From an uncultured Prevotella sp. (GTDB taxonomy: Bacteria > Bacteroidota > Bacteroidia > Bacteroidales > Bacteroidaceae), in NCBI GenBank assembly GCA_900548195.1, contig URJQ01000038.1:1-22477 (forward strand): a DNA stretch of 22,477 nucleotides, written 5' to 3'. The translations under genes were made by a program, and so were the position numbers. The notes under the pieces were generated by a model. That model saw nothing but the letters and a program-made list of their open reading frames with translations. It was not told the DNA's origin and did not search any database. Below, piece by piece: positions 6,272 to 14,370 of this stretch. The stretch's first letter is position 1; each line of letters starts with the position of its first letter.

Positions 6272-7921
6272 TTATTTATCTTCCTGCTCAAGAGTGAGAG
6301 TCATAGTAGGACGGTCGCAAACCTCTGCAGGGCCAAAGTACTGGATAGGACCAGGATATACGAAGCTGGTGTTGCGTGCCCACTCAGTGCGGTGACGTAC
6401 GAAGTACTTGTAAGGCTTGCCAGAGAGCTGTACGAGAGCCTTCTTGATTACAGGCTTCATTTCGCCAGAACGCTTCTCCATGTTCATCATAGCAGTGATA
6501 GGAATACCACCAGCGATCCATTCGTCAGCAGGCTTGAATGTGTTGCGGATAGAAGACATATAGCCAGTCTTGCCAGCAGCAATCAGCATTGCAGCATTGA
6601 AGCCGAGAGAGTAGCAGTAGTCTGCGTCCCAGTTTGATGGAGCTGCGCAACGTCCTTCGTAACCGAAGAAGTGGTGCTGAGTAGCAAACTTGCCAGTGTA
6701 GATACCATCCTTCTTCCATTCGTCGAGCTTCTTAGCTACCATTTCAGCGAGGAGCTGCTCTGTCTCGATGAGAGAAACCTGTACGTTTCCGTGTGGGTCA
6801 CGCTCAAGTGCGAGCTGACGAGAAACAGAGATAGGGAGAGACTTGAAGATAGCAGCATTCTCATCAGAGAGGTGCTTGAGCACGTAAGAAATCTTCTTGT
6901 CGTTAGCCACCATCTCGAAGTCTGCCTGATTAGCAGCGAGGAGGTCGTTGAGCTCAGCGATAAGCTTCTTGATAGCAGGGATAAACTCGATGAGACCTTC
7001 TGGTACGAGTACCACACCGTAGTTCATACCGAGGTTAGCACGATCGGTGACAGTCTCACAGATGTATGTCACGATGTCGTCGAGAGTCTGGTTCTTAGCC
7101 TCTACTTCCTCACCGAGAAGGGTGATGTTAGGGTGGGTCTGAAGAGCGCATTCGAGAGTAACGTGAGAAGCAGAACGGCCCATGAGCTTGATGAAGTGCC
7201 AGTATTTCTTACAAGAGTTACAGTCACGCATGATGTTGCCGATAACCTCAGAATATACCTTTGTAGCAGTGTCAAAGCCGAAGGAAGCCTCGATAGCGTC
7301 ATTCTTGAGGTCGCCGTCGATAGTCTTAGGGCAACCGATTACCTGTACGCCAGCACCGATAGAAGCATAGTATTCTGCGAGTACGCAAGCGTTGGTGTTG
7401 GAGTCGTCACCACCGATGATTACGAGGGCCTTGATGTCGAGAGCCTGAAGGATTTCGAGACCTTTGTCAAACTGATCCTTCTTCTCCAGCTTAGTACGGC
7501 CAGAGCCGATGATGTCGAAACCACCAGTGTTACGGTATTCGTCAATGATTTCTGCGGTGAGCTCCATGTAGTTGTGCTCTACGAGACCGCCAGGACCGAG
7601 AATGAAACCATAAAGTTTGTTTTCAGGATTTAGTTTCTTGATACCATCGAAAAGACCGGAGATTACGTTATGACCACCAGGAGCCTGACCTCCAGAGAGG
7701 ATTACGCCTACATTCATCTGGGCAGTGTTCATCTCGCCTTCTGTAGGCTCGAAATTGATGTATGGCATTCCGTAAGTGTTAGGGAACAGTTCCTGAACTT
7801 CTTCCTGGTCTGCTACAGACTGTGTAGCTTCTCCTTCTACAACCTCGAGAGCGCCACGCAAAGCCTTAGGAAGTTTTGGCTGGTATGAAGCGCGGGCAAT
7901 TTGTAATGCACTTTTTTCCAT
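6272..7921 (-). CDS. pfp: Pyrophosphate-fructose 6-phosphate 1-phosphotransferase
   Basis: PFP catalyses the reversible phosphorylation of fructose 6-phosphate with pyrophosphate instead of ATP, in glycolysis and gluconeogenesis in the cytoplasm. At 549 aa it belongs to the long (plant-beta-like/spirochaete) form. The nucleotide-site loop is LSGGQAPGGHNVISG (75-89). The phosphate-site motif is GGDDSNTNA (170-178), where an Asp replaces the Gly of ATP-dependent enzymes (GGDGS/T). This is followed by CPKTIDGDLKND (197-208), in which the Lys before TIDGD is the PPi-specific residue. KLMGRSASHVTLECAL (245-260) is the fructose-phosphate loop. Both specificity residues therefore predict PPi use. 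The start is the ATG at 7921, with a promoter box about 100 bases upstream (8024-8031). The family call is very secure. Confidence 0.97.
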   Translation of the reverse strand: MEKSALQIARASYQPKLPKALRGALEVVEGEATQSVADQEEVQELFPNTYGMPYINFEPTEGEMNTAQMNVGVILSGGQAPGGHNVISGLFDGIKKLNPENKLYGFILGPGGLVEHNYMELTAEIIDEYRNTGGFDIIGSGRTKLEKKDQFDKGLEILQALDIKALVIIGGDDSNTNACVLAEYYASIGAGVQVIGCPKTIDGDLKNDAIEASFGFDTATKVYSEVIGNIMRDCNSCKKYWHFIKLMGRSASHVTLECALQTHPNITLLGEEVEAKNQTLDDIVTYICETVTDRANLGMNYGVVLVPEGLIEFIPAIKKLIAELNDLLAANQADFEMVANDKKISYVLKHLSDENAAIFKSLPISVSRQLALERDPHGNVQVSLIETEQLLAEMVAKKLDEWKKDGIYTGKFATQHHFFGYEGRCAAPSNWDADYCYSLGFNAAMLIAAGKTGYMSSIRNTFKPADEWIAGGIPITAMMNMEKRSGEMKPVIKKALVQLSGKPYKYFVRHRTEWARNTSFVYPGPIQYFGPAEVCDRPTMTLTLEQEDK

Positions 7922-8023
7922 TTTGATAAAAAGGTGTCTGTTTTTGGTTTAATTTTAAAGCTATATACTACTGATGGCGAACTCTGAGCGTCGCCTGGTT
8001 TTATACCTTATTAAAAAGCAATG

Positions 8024-8031
8024 CAAATTTA
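8024..8031 (-). promoter_or_regulatory. Probable -7 box of pfp
   Basis: The minus strand reads TAAATTTG here (plus CAAATTTA). There is no TTTG at the expected 19-21-base spacing, so only half of the consensus is present. The start near 8020 would give a leader of about 100 bases containing a small GGCGA/TCGCC hairpin (about 7977-7996). Confidence 0.5.
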
Positions 8032-8105
8032 CTCATTTTAATTGAAAGAGGGAAGGAAAATCTAAAATATTTTTAAAAAACATACATTTTTTTGACCCAT
8101 CTTTT

Positions 8106-8133
8106 TTTGTTTCATGATTTTTAACTACATTTG
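8106..8133 (+). promoter_or_regulatory. Probable promoter of the 8164-11696 gene cluster
   Basis: TACATTTG at 8126-8133 matches the -7 consensus. TTTG at 8106-8109 is only 16 bases upstream, shorter than the usual 19-21, so the -33 match is weak. It sits 30 bases before the ATG at 8164 and is divergent from the pfp promoter. Confidence 0.5.
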
Positions 8134-8163
8134 TGCATTAAATCCCTTAAAACTTCAAGATTT

Positions 8164-8442
8164 ATGGCAAACAAAAGAGAACTTAAGAAAAGGATAAATT
8201 TCGTATGTGGCGGACTGTTTGCAGAGTGCGTTGCTGCATATACTTTCGGTTCAAGGGAGGATAAAAAGGAGAATGTCAGAGTGTTGCTCGGCAGCATCAT
8301 CCATATGCATTCTGACTATATCATGCGTGTCTCTCATCCCGAACCGGGAATGAAGCCAAAGGCTTACTATAATAATCTCATTGATTCTTTCTATAAGGAA
8401 GTGAATGACGTGGTGGACAGAATAAGTAATATGCTGTCGTGA
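8164..8442 (+). CDS. Small conserved-looking hypothetical protein (92 aa)
   Basis: The protein starts MANKRELKKRINFVCGGLFA and ends VVDRISNMLS. It is soluble and mostly helical in appearance, with a basic N-terminus, a segment with two histidines (SIIHMHSDY), and no signal peptide, membrane segment or metal-binding cluster. I cannot assign a family or function. The ATG at 8164 is chosen over an in-frame TTG at 8131 because that TTG lies inside the predicted promoter box. It is followed after 37 bases by the acyltransferase gene on the same strand, with no terminator between, so it is probably the first gene of an operon with 8480 and 9027. Confidence 0.75.
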   Translation: MANKRELKKRINFVCGGLFAECVAAYTFGSREDKKENVRVLLGSIIHMHSDYIMRVSHPEPGMKPKAYYNNLIDSFYKEVNDVVDRISNMLS

Positions 8443-8479
8443 TTGTTACAGGAGGCTTCGTTAAACCATAACCTCAAAG

Positions 8480-9025
8480 ATGATAAAGAAATTTAGCAGA
8501 TGGCTACTCTATAAGCGTCTCGGATGGACTGCCGACGTCAATGTAGAGTTGCCTGAAAAGTGTGTGATATGTCTTGCGCCTCATACCAGTAACTGGGACT
8601 TCGTGTATTCTATGTTATATGGTAAGGCGGAAGGTCTTAAATCCAATTTTCTGATGAAGAAAGAGTGGTTCTTCTGGCCGCTCGGACCTATATTTAGAAA
8701 GTTGGGCGGAATACCTGTATATCGTAATAAGAAGTCGTCGATGACGGATAATCTGGCGGAAACGGCTATGAGAGAGACGTTTTTTCGCTTGGCAATCACC
8801 CCTGAAGGTACGCGAAAAGCAAACCCGGAATGGAAGAGAGGCTTCTATTACATCGCCCTAAAGGCTGGCATACCTATCTTACTATATGGACTCGACTTCG
8901 AGCGCAAGTTGATATATTGCCATCGCAGTTTTGTTCCTGCTGGTGACGTGGAAAAGGATATGCAGGAGATAAAAGAATATTATAAGGACTTCAAAGGCAA
9001 GAAGCCGGAGCAGTTCGCTTATTAG
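8480..9025 (+). CDS. PlsC-type lysophospholipid/glycerolipid acyltransferase (181 aa)
   Basis: Members of the 1-acyl-sn-glycerol-3-phosphate acyltransferase (PlsC/LPLAT) superfamily transfer acyl chains to lysophosphatidate or related acceptors at the inner membrane. The four blocks are visible: the catalytic HTSNWD (H35-x4-D40), the acceptor-side GGIPVYR (76-82), PEGTR (108-112) and GIPI (130-133). At 181 aa it is short compared with standard PlsC (about 240 aa) and lacks an N-terminal membrane helix. It therefore fits the compact subgroup often annotated simply as 1-acyl-sn-glycerol-3-phosphate acyltransferase in Bacteroidetes. It may instead acylate another lipid such as an ornithine or glycine lipid precursor; sequence alone does not decide. 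The stop at 9025 is one base before the next ATG (9027), so translation of the two genes is probably coupled. Confidence 0.88.
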   Translation: MIKKFSRWLLYKRLGWTADVNVELPEKCVICLAPHTSNWDFVYSMLYGKAEGLKSNFLMKKEWFFWPLGPIFRKLGGIPVYRNKKSSMTDNLAETAMRETFFRLAITPEGTRKANPEWKRGFYYIALKAGIPILLYGLDFERKLIYCHRSFVPAGDVEKDMQEIKEYYKDFKGKKPEQFAY

Positions 9026-9026
9026 A

Positions 9027-11696
9027 ATGATAGAAAATAAGAATAATATAAGTTTTTTTATAGTATCGTTTGTCATTGCCTTGCAGGCTTTCGCTCCAGT
9101 CGATACGTTTGCCCAGCGCAAAAACTGGTGGGGAAAGACCAAATATGACGGTCCGGCATGGGTGAGAAATGTCTCTCGTCCCAATGATATCGACCGTGGG
9201 CTTGATGGACATCACATCTCTCTCTGGGCAAGTCATGGCAGGTATTATATGCATGCCAAGGACAGATGGAAATGGCAAAGGGTGAACTTGTTCTGTACCA
9301 ACGAGGATGTGTTCACCCAGACTTTTGTTGTGCCTTATCTCATCCCTATGCTCGAACGGGCTGGTGCCAATGTCTTTACACCACGCGAGCGCGATTGGCA
9401 GAAGCATGAGACGGTCATTGACAATGACGGAGCGCAGATGGCGGTGGACGGAAATATCGTTTCTGGTGCAGTGACCAACTATGTAGAGGATGGAAAATGG
9501 AAGGATTTTCCTAACGCAGGATTCAAGATTCCATACCATTTTCGTATGTATGACGGTGATATGCCTTTTACAAGCGGTACTGCCCGTCAGGTGAAAACGA
9601 AGAAAAAGAAGAGCACAGCCTTTGCTATTTACACACCAAAGATAGTGGAAAGCGGCAGTTACGCAGTCTATGTGTCCTATCAGACGGTGAGGAAAAGTGT
9701 GGAGGACGCCCATTATATAGTGGTACACAAGGGTGTGGAGACTCATTTTGCTGTCAATCAGAGAATGGGTGGAGGCACTTGGGTATATCTTGGCACCTTC
9801 GATTTCGATGCAGGACAGTCCATGGACAATTGCGTCATAGTGGATAATATGGCTTCGTCAAAAGGCGTTGTCACTACTGATGCTGTCCGCTTTGGTGGCG
9901 GAATGGGCAATGTCGTAAGGGGAAATACCACGAGTAACCTTGCACGCTGCATGGAGGGCGCACGCTATTATGCTCAATGGGCAGGCGCACCCTATAAGGT
10001 TTACAGTCAGAGAAAAGGCACCGACGATTATGCCGACGATATAAATGCAAGGTCATTGATGACTAATTGGCTTGCCGGAGGCTCGGAATATGTGCCTGAT
10101 AGGGAAGGACTTGGCGTGCCAATAGAGCTCTCTTTGGCTTTTCATAGCGATGCTGGTTACAATAAGGATATGAAATCCATCTACGGGAGCCTCGGCATCT
10201 GCACCACGGATTTCAATGACGGCAGACTTGCATCCGGGCATTCACGCCTCTATTCCAAAGACCTTACCACGGCTTTGCTTACCCAGATTGACAAGGATAT
10301 GAAGTCGATATACCGCACTTGGAATGTCCGTGACCTTTGGGATAAGAATTATTCAGAGACAAGATTGCCTGGTGTGCCATCGACGATTATCGAAATGCTG
10401 TCACATCAGAGTTTTCCAGATATGCTGCTTGCTCATGATCCGAATTTCAAATTCAATATGGCGAGAGCATTATACAAAGGCATAGCGAAGTTTGTATGCC
10501 AGTCTCATGGAGAGAAATGCGTAATAGCCCCTCTCCCTCCACGTAGTCTTGCGGTGACAATGGATCATAAAGGCAAGGCGAAGATATCATGGAAAGAGAC
10601 TGCGGATACCCTTGAGTCGTCCGCAAAACCTACCTCTTATATATTATATACAGCAGTAGGAAATGGAGGTTACGACAATGGACAAGTGGTGAAATCGAAT
10701 GTTGTCACGATGAATCTCGGTCCGGAAGCACTCTATCGTTTCCGTGTCACAGCGATAAATAGGGGAGGCGAGAGCCTTCCATCTGAGGAAATGTGTGCTT
10801 ATTTCCACCCTATGGCTCGCGAACAGGTGCTTGTGGTCAATGGTTTCCATAGGCTCGCTTCGCCTCATGTGAGGAAAGTACTGGCGCCTTCAGCGGATTA
10901 TCATGGCAATATCTATTCTCAGTTGGGCTTCGATTTGGACGAGGATCCAGGCGTTTCATACGGCAAGACCCTCGCTTTCGTTGGTCGTCAGCAATGCTTT
11001 AATCCGGCAAGTGGTGGCGATGGCGGCCCAGGCTCTTTCGGTTCGAGCGGTAACGAGATGATGGGAAGTTTTATTGCAGGCAATGACTTCAATTATGTCG
11101 CTACACATGCTGAGGCTATTGCTTCGTCTGGAAAATATAGTATCGTCAGTTGTTCTTCGGAATGCGTAGGCATAAATAGGCAGATGGTGAACCTTTCCGA
11201 CTGTTCTGTCATTGACTTAATACTCGGAAATGAGCGTAATGACGGCTATTCCCTGAAGTATTACAAGACCTTCCCTGCTGCTATCAGACAGGCTTTGACT
11301 GCATATCGTGGCAATATTCTGGTGAGTGGTTCGTATGTCGGTTCGGATAATGTTATGTCATCCGACTCTGCTTTCGTGGCAGACGTGCTGCATTGCGACT
11401 ATCTATGCCAGTATAGAGAACCAGATGCCTCGGTGAATGGTATGGGAACGCAGTTTGATTACCATCATTCCATCAATGAGAATCATTATGCTTCCACCTC
11501 TTCTGACGTCCTTGCACCGACAGATCAAGCCTTCAGTGCTCTCGTGTATGCAGATGGAACCTCAGCGGCAGTGGCGTATAATGCTTCCAATCGTCGTACA
11601 TTCACTATGGGTTTCCCTTTCGAATGTATCAAGGATAAGGCTAAAAGGGCGTATGTAATGCGAGGAATACTCGCCTTCCTTCGTCCAAATAATTAA
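9027..11696 (+). CDS. Secreted N-acetylmuramoyl-L-alanine amidase-like protein with golvesin-like and FN3 domains (889 aa)
   Basis: A hydrophobic signal segment (about residues 8-28, ending near FAQ) marks it for export. An Amidase_3-like zinc peptidase fold seems to be split. Its first part has GHHISLWASHGRYY (61-74, likely zinc His70) and LERAGANVFTPRERD (109-123). Its second part has LAFHSDAG (370-377, likely zinc His373) and PSTIIEMLSH (451-460, likely catalytic Glu456). Between them, about 198-292, lies a golvesin-C/xanthan-lyase-CBM-like beta domain (ESGSYAVYVSY, TWVYLGTFDF, TTDAVRFGGG). A fibronectin type III domain follows (about 503-592). A C-terminal region of about 290 residues (from VLVVNGFHRLASP, 601-613) resembles a flavodoxin/GATase-like fold only loosely. 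Such proteins are often annotated 'xanthan lyase', but the catalytic residues argue for peptidoglycan amidase activity. It is translationally coupled to the acyltransferase gene. Confidence 0.82.
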   Translation: MIENKNNISFFIVSFVIALQAFAPVDTFAQRKNWWGKTKYDGPAWVRNVSRPNDIDRGLDGHHISLWASHGRYYMHAKDRWKWQRVNLFCTNEDVFTQTFVVPYLIPMLERAGANVFTPRERDWQKHETVIDNDGAQMAVDGNIVSGAVTNYVEDGKWKDFPNAGFKIPYHFRMYDGDMPFTSGTARQVKTKKKKSTAFAIYTPKIVESGSYAVYVSYQTVRKSVEDAHYIVVHKGVETHFAVNQRMGGGTWVYLGTFDFDAGQSMDNCVIVDNMASSKGVVTTDAVRFGGGMGNVVRGNTTSNLARCMEGARYYAQWAGAPYKVYSQRKGTDDYADDINARSLMTNWLAGGSEYVPDREGLGVPIELSLAFHSDAGYNKDMKSIYGSLGICTTDFNDGRLASGHSRLYSKDLTTALLTQIDKDMKSIYRTWNVRDLWDKNYSETRLPGVPSTIIEMLSHQSFPDMLLAHDPNFKFNMARALYKGIAKFVCQSHGEKCVIAPLPPRSLAVTMDHKGKAKISWKETADTLESSAKPTSYILYTAVGNGGYDNGQVVKSNVVTMNLGPEALYRFRVTAINRGGESLPSEEMCAYFHPMAREQVLVVNGFHRLASPHVRKVLAPSADYHGNIYSQLGFDLDEDPGVSYGKTLAFVGRQQCFNPASGGDGGPGSFGSSGNEMMGSFIAGNDFNYVATHAEAIASSGKYSIVSCSSECVGINRQMVNLSDCSVIDLILGNERNDGYSLKYYKTFPAAIRQALTAYRGNILVSGSYVGSDNVMSSDSAFVADVLHCDYLCQYREPDASVNGMGTQFDYHHSINENHYASTSSDVLAPTDQAFSALVYADGTSAAVAYNASNRRTFTMGFPFECIKDKAKRAYVMRGILAFLRPNN

Positions 11697-11730
11697 AGTC
11701 TCCAAACTCTCATCGCCGTGTTCCCCAGCA

Positions 11731-11755
11731 GCCCGCCACCGTGTCGGGCGCTTTT
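11731..11755 (+). terminator. Possible weak terminator after the amidase gene
   Basis: GCCCG (11731-11735) pairs with CGGGC (11745-11749), then G and CTTTTA follow. The stem is short and the T-run is only four bases, so the call is tentative. It lies 35 bases after the amidase stop. Confidence 0.35.
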
Positions 11756-11803
11756 ACGACCGATAGTTCAGAAAATACAAAACCCAAATAACAAGAAAAA
11801 GCA

Positions 11804-12115
11804 ATGACCATACAAGCTAATTCATCAGGCACACGCTCTATCGAGATTACCGAAGAGCACCTTGCCACTATTAGAAAATATTCCCTTCTCAATGGTCTTA
11901 TCGACAGCAACGGCATTGTCGATGAGAGCGTTCTTGATAAGTTGAAACTCAATATCCGTGCTTTGCTCGACTCTGTAGGAACCAGTGACAAGGCACTTCT
12001 CGACCTGTGCTTCGACGTAGTCTATCATAAGGACATGAAAGCACTCGGTCTTCACAATCTAATAATTCTCTATGCAACTCACGGACTTCCTGCCAACGAC
12101 GAAGAAGGAGTGTGA
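11804..12115 (+). CDS. Hypothetical protein overlapping ygiQ (103 aa)
   Basis: I do not recognise the family. The 103-aa product is acidic to neutral, predicted helical, without signal peptide, membrane segment or cysteine cluster. Its last 44 bases overlap the start of ygiQ in a different frame, which implies translational coupling if both starts are right. The leader is A-rich and has no Shine-Dalgarno, as for its neighbours. The open frame begins cleanly with ATG after a hairpin that may end the preceding transcript. The overlap and the non-repetitive amino-acid composition favour a real gene, but without a family match the call stays moderate. Confidence 0.6.
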   Translation: MTIQANSSGTRSIEITEEHLATIRKYSLLNGLIDSNGIVDESVLDKLKLNIRALLDSVGTSDKALLDLCFDVVYHKDMKALGLHNLIILYATHGLPANDEEGV

Positions 12116-14072
12116 ACTTCGAGGTTGGACAGAACTTGATATTATCCTTTTCTCCGGCGATGCCTATGTGGATCATCCCTCTTTCGGTGCCGCTGTAATA
12201 GGTCGTACTCTGGAGAATGCTGGTTATCGCGTGGCTATAGTGCCGCAACCTGACTGGCATGGCGACTTCCGTGACTTCAAAAAACTGGGTCGTCCTCGCC
12301 TCTTCTTTGGTATATCTCCTGGTTGTATGGACTCTATGGTCAATAAATATACGGCAAACAAGCGACTTAGATCCGAGGATGCCTATTCTCCAGACGGTCG
12401 TCATGACTGCCGTCCGGAAAATCCTACCATCGTCTATTCGCGCATATTGCGCCAGCTTTTCCCTGATGTGCCGATTATTCTCGGTGGTATCGAGGCAAGC
12501 CTGCGCCGTCTTACCCATTATGATTATTGGGATGACTGCCTTCGCAAGTGCATACTATGCGATTCCGCTGGTGATATGATTTCCTACGGAATGGGAGAAA
12601 AGACTGTTTTGGAGCTTGCTCGTCAGCTCGATGAAGGACTCTCTATCCATGATATCAAGGATGTTCCACAGACTGTATATATAGCTAAGCATAAGGAAGA
12701 TATATCGGGTGGTATCACTGACGATGATATCATCCTGCATAGTCATGAGGAATGTCTTCGCGATAAGCGTGCCGAAGCCGAAAATTTTCGCCATATCGAG
12801 GAGGAAAGTAATAAGATGCACGCCCAGAGACTCATACAGGCAGTAGATGGAAAGTACGTGGTCGTCAATCCGCCTTACCCACCAATGACGACAGAAGAGG
12901 TGGATGCGTCATTTGATTTGCCATATATGCGAGTGCCACACCCTAAATATAAGGGCAAACGCATTCCGGCTTATGAGATGATTAAGTTCTCTGTCAATCT
13001 ACATCGTGGATGCTTTGGCGGATGTGCCTTCTGTACAATTTCTGCCCATCAGGGTAAATTCATTGCCAGCAGGTCGAAAGAAAGCATTATGAGAGAAGTG
13101 AAAGAGGTGGTAAAACTGCCTGATTTCAAAGGCTATATCTCTGACCTTGGCGGACCGTCTGCCAATATGTATGGCATGCACGGACGCAATCTCAAGGCAT
13201 GTGAGAAATGCAAACGCCCTTCATGTGTGCATCCGGCTATCTGTCCTAATCTCGATACAGACCACTCGCGGCTTATTGATATCTACCGCTCAGTAGATGC
13301 TTTGCCAGAAGTGAAGAAGAGTTTTATAGGTTCAGGTGTGCGCTACGACCTCTTGTTGTATCATAGTAAGGATGAGAAAGCTAACGAATCAGCTCGTGAA
13401 TACACACGTGAATTGATATGTAATCACGTCAGTGGACGACTGAAAGTGGCTCCTGAGCATACTTCCGATGCGGTTTTGTATCTTATGCGTAAGCCTTCCT
13501 TCCGTCTTTTCGAGGAGTTTAAGCGCATATTCGATAAGATAAACCGCGAGAAAGGACTCAAGCAGCAGATTATTCCATATTTCATCTCTTCCCATCCAGG
13601 ATGTCATGAAGAGGATATGGCAGACCTCGCTGTGCGCACTAAGCGTCTTGACTTCCAGTTGGAGCAGGTTCAGGACTTCACTCCAACGCCGATGACGGTG
13701 AGTACAGAGACGTGGTATTCGGGCTTTGATCCATATACTCTTGAGCCAGTCTTTTCTGCAAAGACGCAGAAAGAGAAGTTGGCGCAGCGCCAGTTCTTCT
13801 TCTGGTACAAGCCGGAGGAACGCAGGCAGATCGAGACAACGCTCCGTCGTATCGGTCGTCTCGACCTTATTCGTGAACTTCTCGGTGGCGTAGCCCCTGC
13901 TCCGCAAAAGCAATGGAGAAAGGAAAGCGAAGCTCCTGAGCGTAATAATAGGCAAAAAAGGACGGAAAAGGGCGGTAATAATGCTCCGAAAGCTAAGGGA
14001 AAAGACGCCCAACCGTGGAAGAAAAAGTCATACAACCCTAACTTTCAGACTCCTCCGAAGAAGAGAAGGTAA
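12072..14072 (+). CDS. ygiQ: YgiQ family radical SAM protein
   Basis: YgiQ proteins are uncharacterised UPF0313 radical SAM enzymes. The N-terminal domain (about 1-290) starts TDFLPTTKKECELRGW and has the family segments SGDAYVDHPSFG (28-39) and GGIEASLRRLTHYDYW (138-153). The radical SAM domain begins with FSVNLHRGCFGGCAFCTI, where C314, C318 and C321 form the CxxxCxxC ligand set for the 4Fe-4S cluster. A second cysteine group, C377, C380, C385 and C391 (ACEKCKRPSCVHPAIC), is typical of the family and could bind another metal centre. The last roughly 55 residues are Lys/Arg/Asn-rich and look disordered, as in many YgiQ homologues. The 666-aa length is normal. The start at 12072 overlaps the upstream small gene by 44 bases. 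Substrate unknown. Confidence 0.95.
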   Translation: MQLTDFLPTTKKECELRGWTELDIILFSGDAYVDHPSFGAAVIGRTLENAGYRVAIVPQPDWHGDFRDFKKLGRPRLFFGISPGCMDSMVNKYTANKRLRSEDAYSPDGRHDCRPENPTIVYSRILRQLFPDVPIILGGIEASLRRLTHYDYWDDCLRKCILCDSAGDMISYGMGEKTVLELARQLDEGLSIHDIKDVPQTVYIAKHKEDISGGITDDDIILHSHEECLRDKRAEAENFRHIEEESNKMHAQRLIQAVDGKYVVVNPPYPPMTTEEVDASFDLPYMRVPHPKYKGKRIPAYEMIKFSVNLHRGCFGGCAFCTISAHQGKFIASRSKESIMREVKEVVKLPDFKGYISDLGGPSANMYGMHGRNLKACEKCKRPSCVHPAICPNLDTDHSRLIDIYRSVDALPEVKKSFIGSGVRYDLLLYHSKDEKANESAREYTRELICNHVSGRLKVAPEHTSDAVLYLMRKPSFRLFEEFKRIFDKINREKGLKQQIIPYFISSHPGCHEEDMADLAVRTKRLDFQLEQVQDFTPTPMTVSTETWYSGFDPYTLEPVFSAKTQKEKLAQRQFFFWYKPEERRQIETTLRRIGRLDLIRELLGGVAPAPQKQWRKESEAPERNNRQKRTEKGGNNAPKAKGKDAQPWKKKSYNPNFQTPPKKRR

Positions 14073-14105
14073 AGCAATACCATCCATATAATAATACAAA
14101 TCAGT

Positions 14106-14153
14106 CAAATCCGCTTTGGAATGTCAGTCATCTGATGTTCTGAAGCGGATTTG
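14106..14153 (+). terminator. Hairpin after ygiQ, possible terminator
   Basis: CAAATCCGCTT (14106-14116) pairs perfectly with AAGCGGATTTG (14143-14153), 33 bases past the ygiQ stop. The following bases are T-rich but interrupted (TTCGTTTTCGTG), so termination efficiency is uncertain. The right arm runs into the 44-bp repeat region. Confidence 0.55.
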
Positions 14154-14172
14154 TTCGTTTTCGTGTTGTAAT

Positions 14173-14304
14173 CCAATAGATGCTAAAATGAAATCTATTC
14201 GTTTTTGTATCGTCTGCCAATAGATGCTCAAATGGAATCTATTCGTTTTTGTATTGTCTGCCAATAGATGTTCAAGTGTGGATTCGTGTGTTTTAGAAAA
14301 AGTG
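14173..14304. repeat. 44-bp tandem repeat, three copies
   Basis: Units start at 14173, 14217 and 14261, an exact period of 44. The first two are nearly identical and the third decays after the first 12 bases. A partial older copy may lie at about 14129-14172. Each intact unit starts CCAATAGATGCT and contains the inverted pair AATAGAT/ATCTATT, then a TTCGTTTTTGTAT tract. It ends 66 bases before the second GH25 gene. The open frame read through it on the minus strand is a repeat artefact. Confidence 0.85.
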
Positions 14305-14358
14305 TAAAAAAAGTGCAATCATTTTCCTTTGAAATTCTTTAGTTTGGAAAATTTGTTG

Positions 14359-14366
14359 TAACTTTG
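14359..14366 (+). promoter_or_regulatory. -7 box placed directly before the second GH25 gene
   Basis: TAACTTTG ends only four bases before the ATG at 14371. No TTTG occurs at the normal spacing; the nearest candidates are 12 or 27 bases away. If used, the transcript would begin at or next to the start codon. Confidence 0.45.
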
Positions 14367-14370
14367 CATT

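Noticed and set aside
6671..7633. Plus-strand 320-aa open frame
   Set aside because: It lies entirely opposite pfp, a certain gene; composition is that of an antisense shadow frame.
8131..8163. Upstream TTG start for the 92-aa gene
   Set aside because: The TTG is part of the TACATTTG promoter box, so it would not be transcribed as a start codon.
8991..9746. Minus-strand 251-aa open frame opposite the amidase start
   Set aside because: Antisense to the signal peptide and conserved amidase region; rich in Cys/His as expected for a shadow frame, with no domain.
14124..14318. Minus-strand 64-aa open frame
   Set aside because: The sequence is the translated 44-bp repeat (repeated peptide pattern), not an independent protein.
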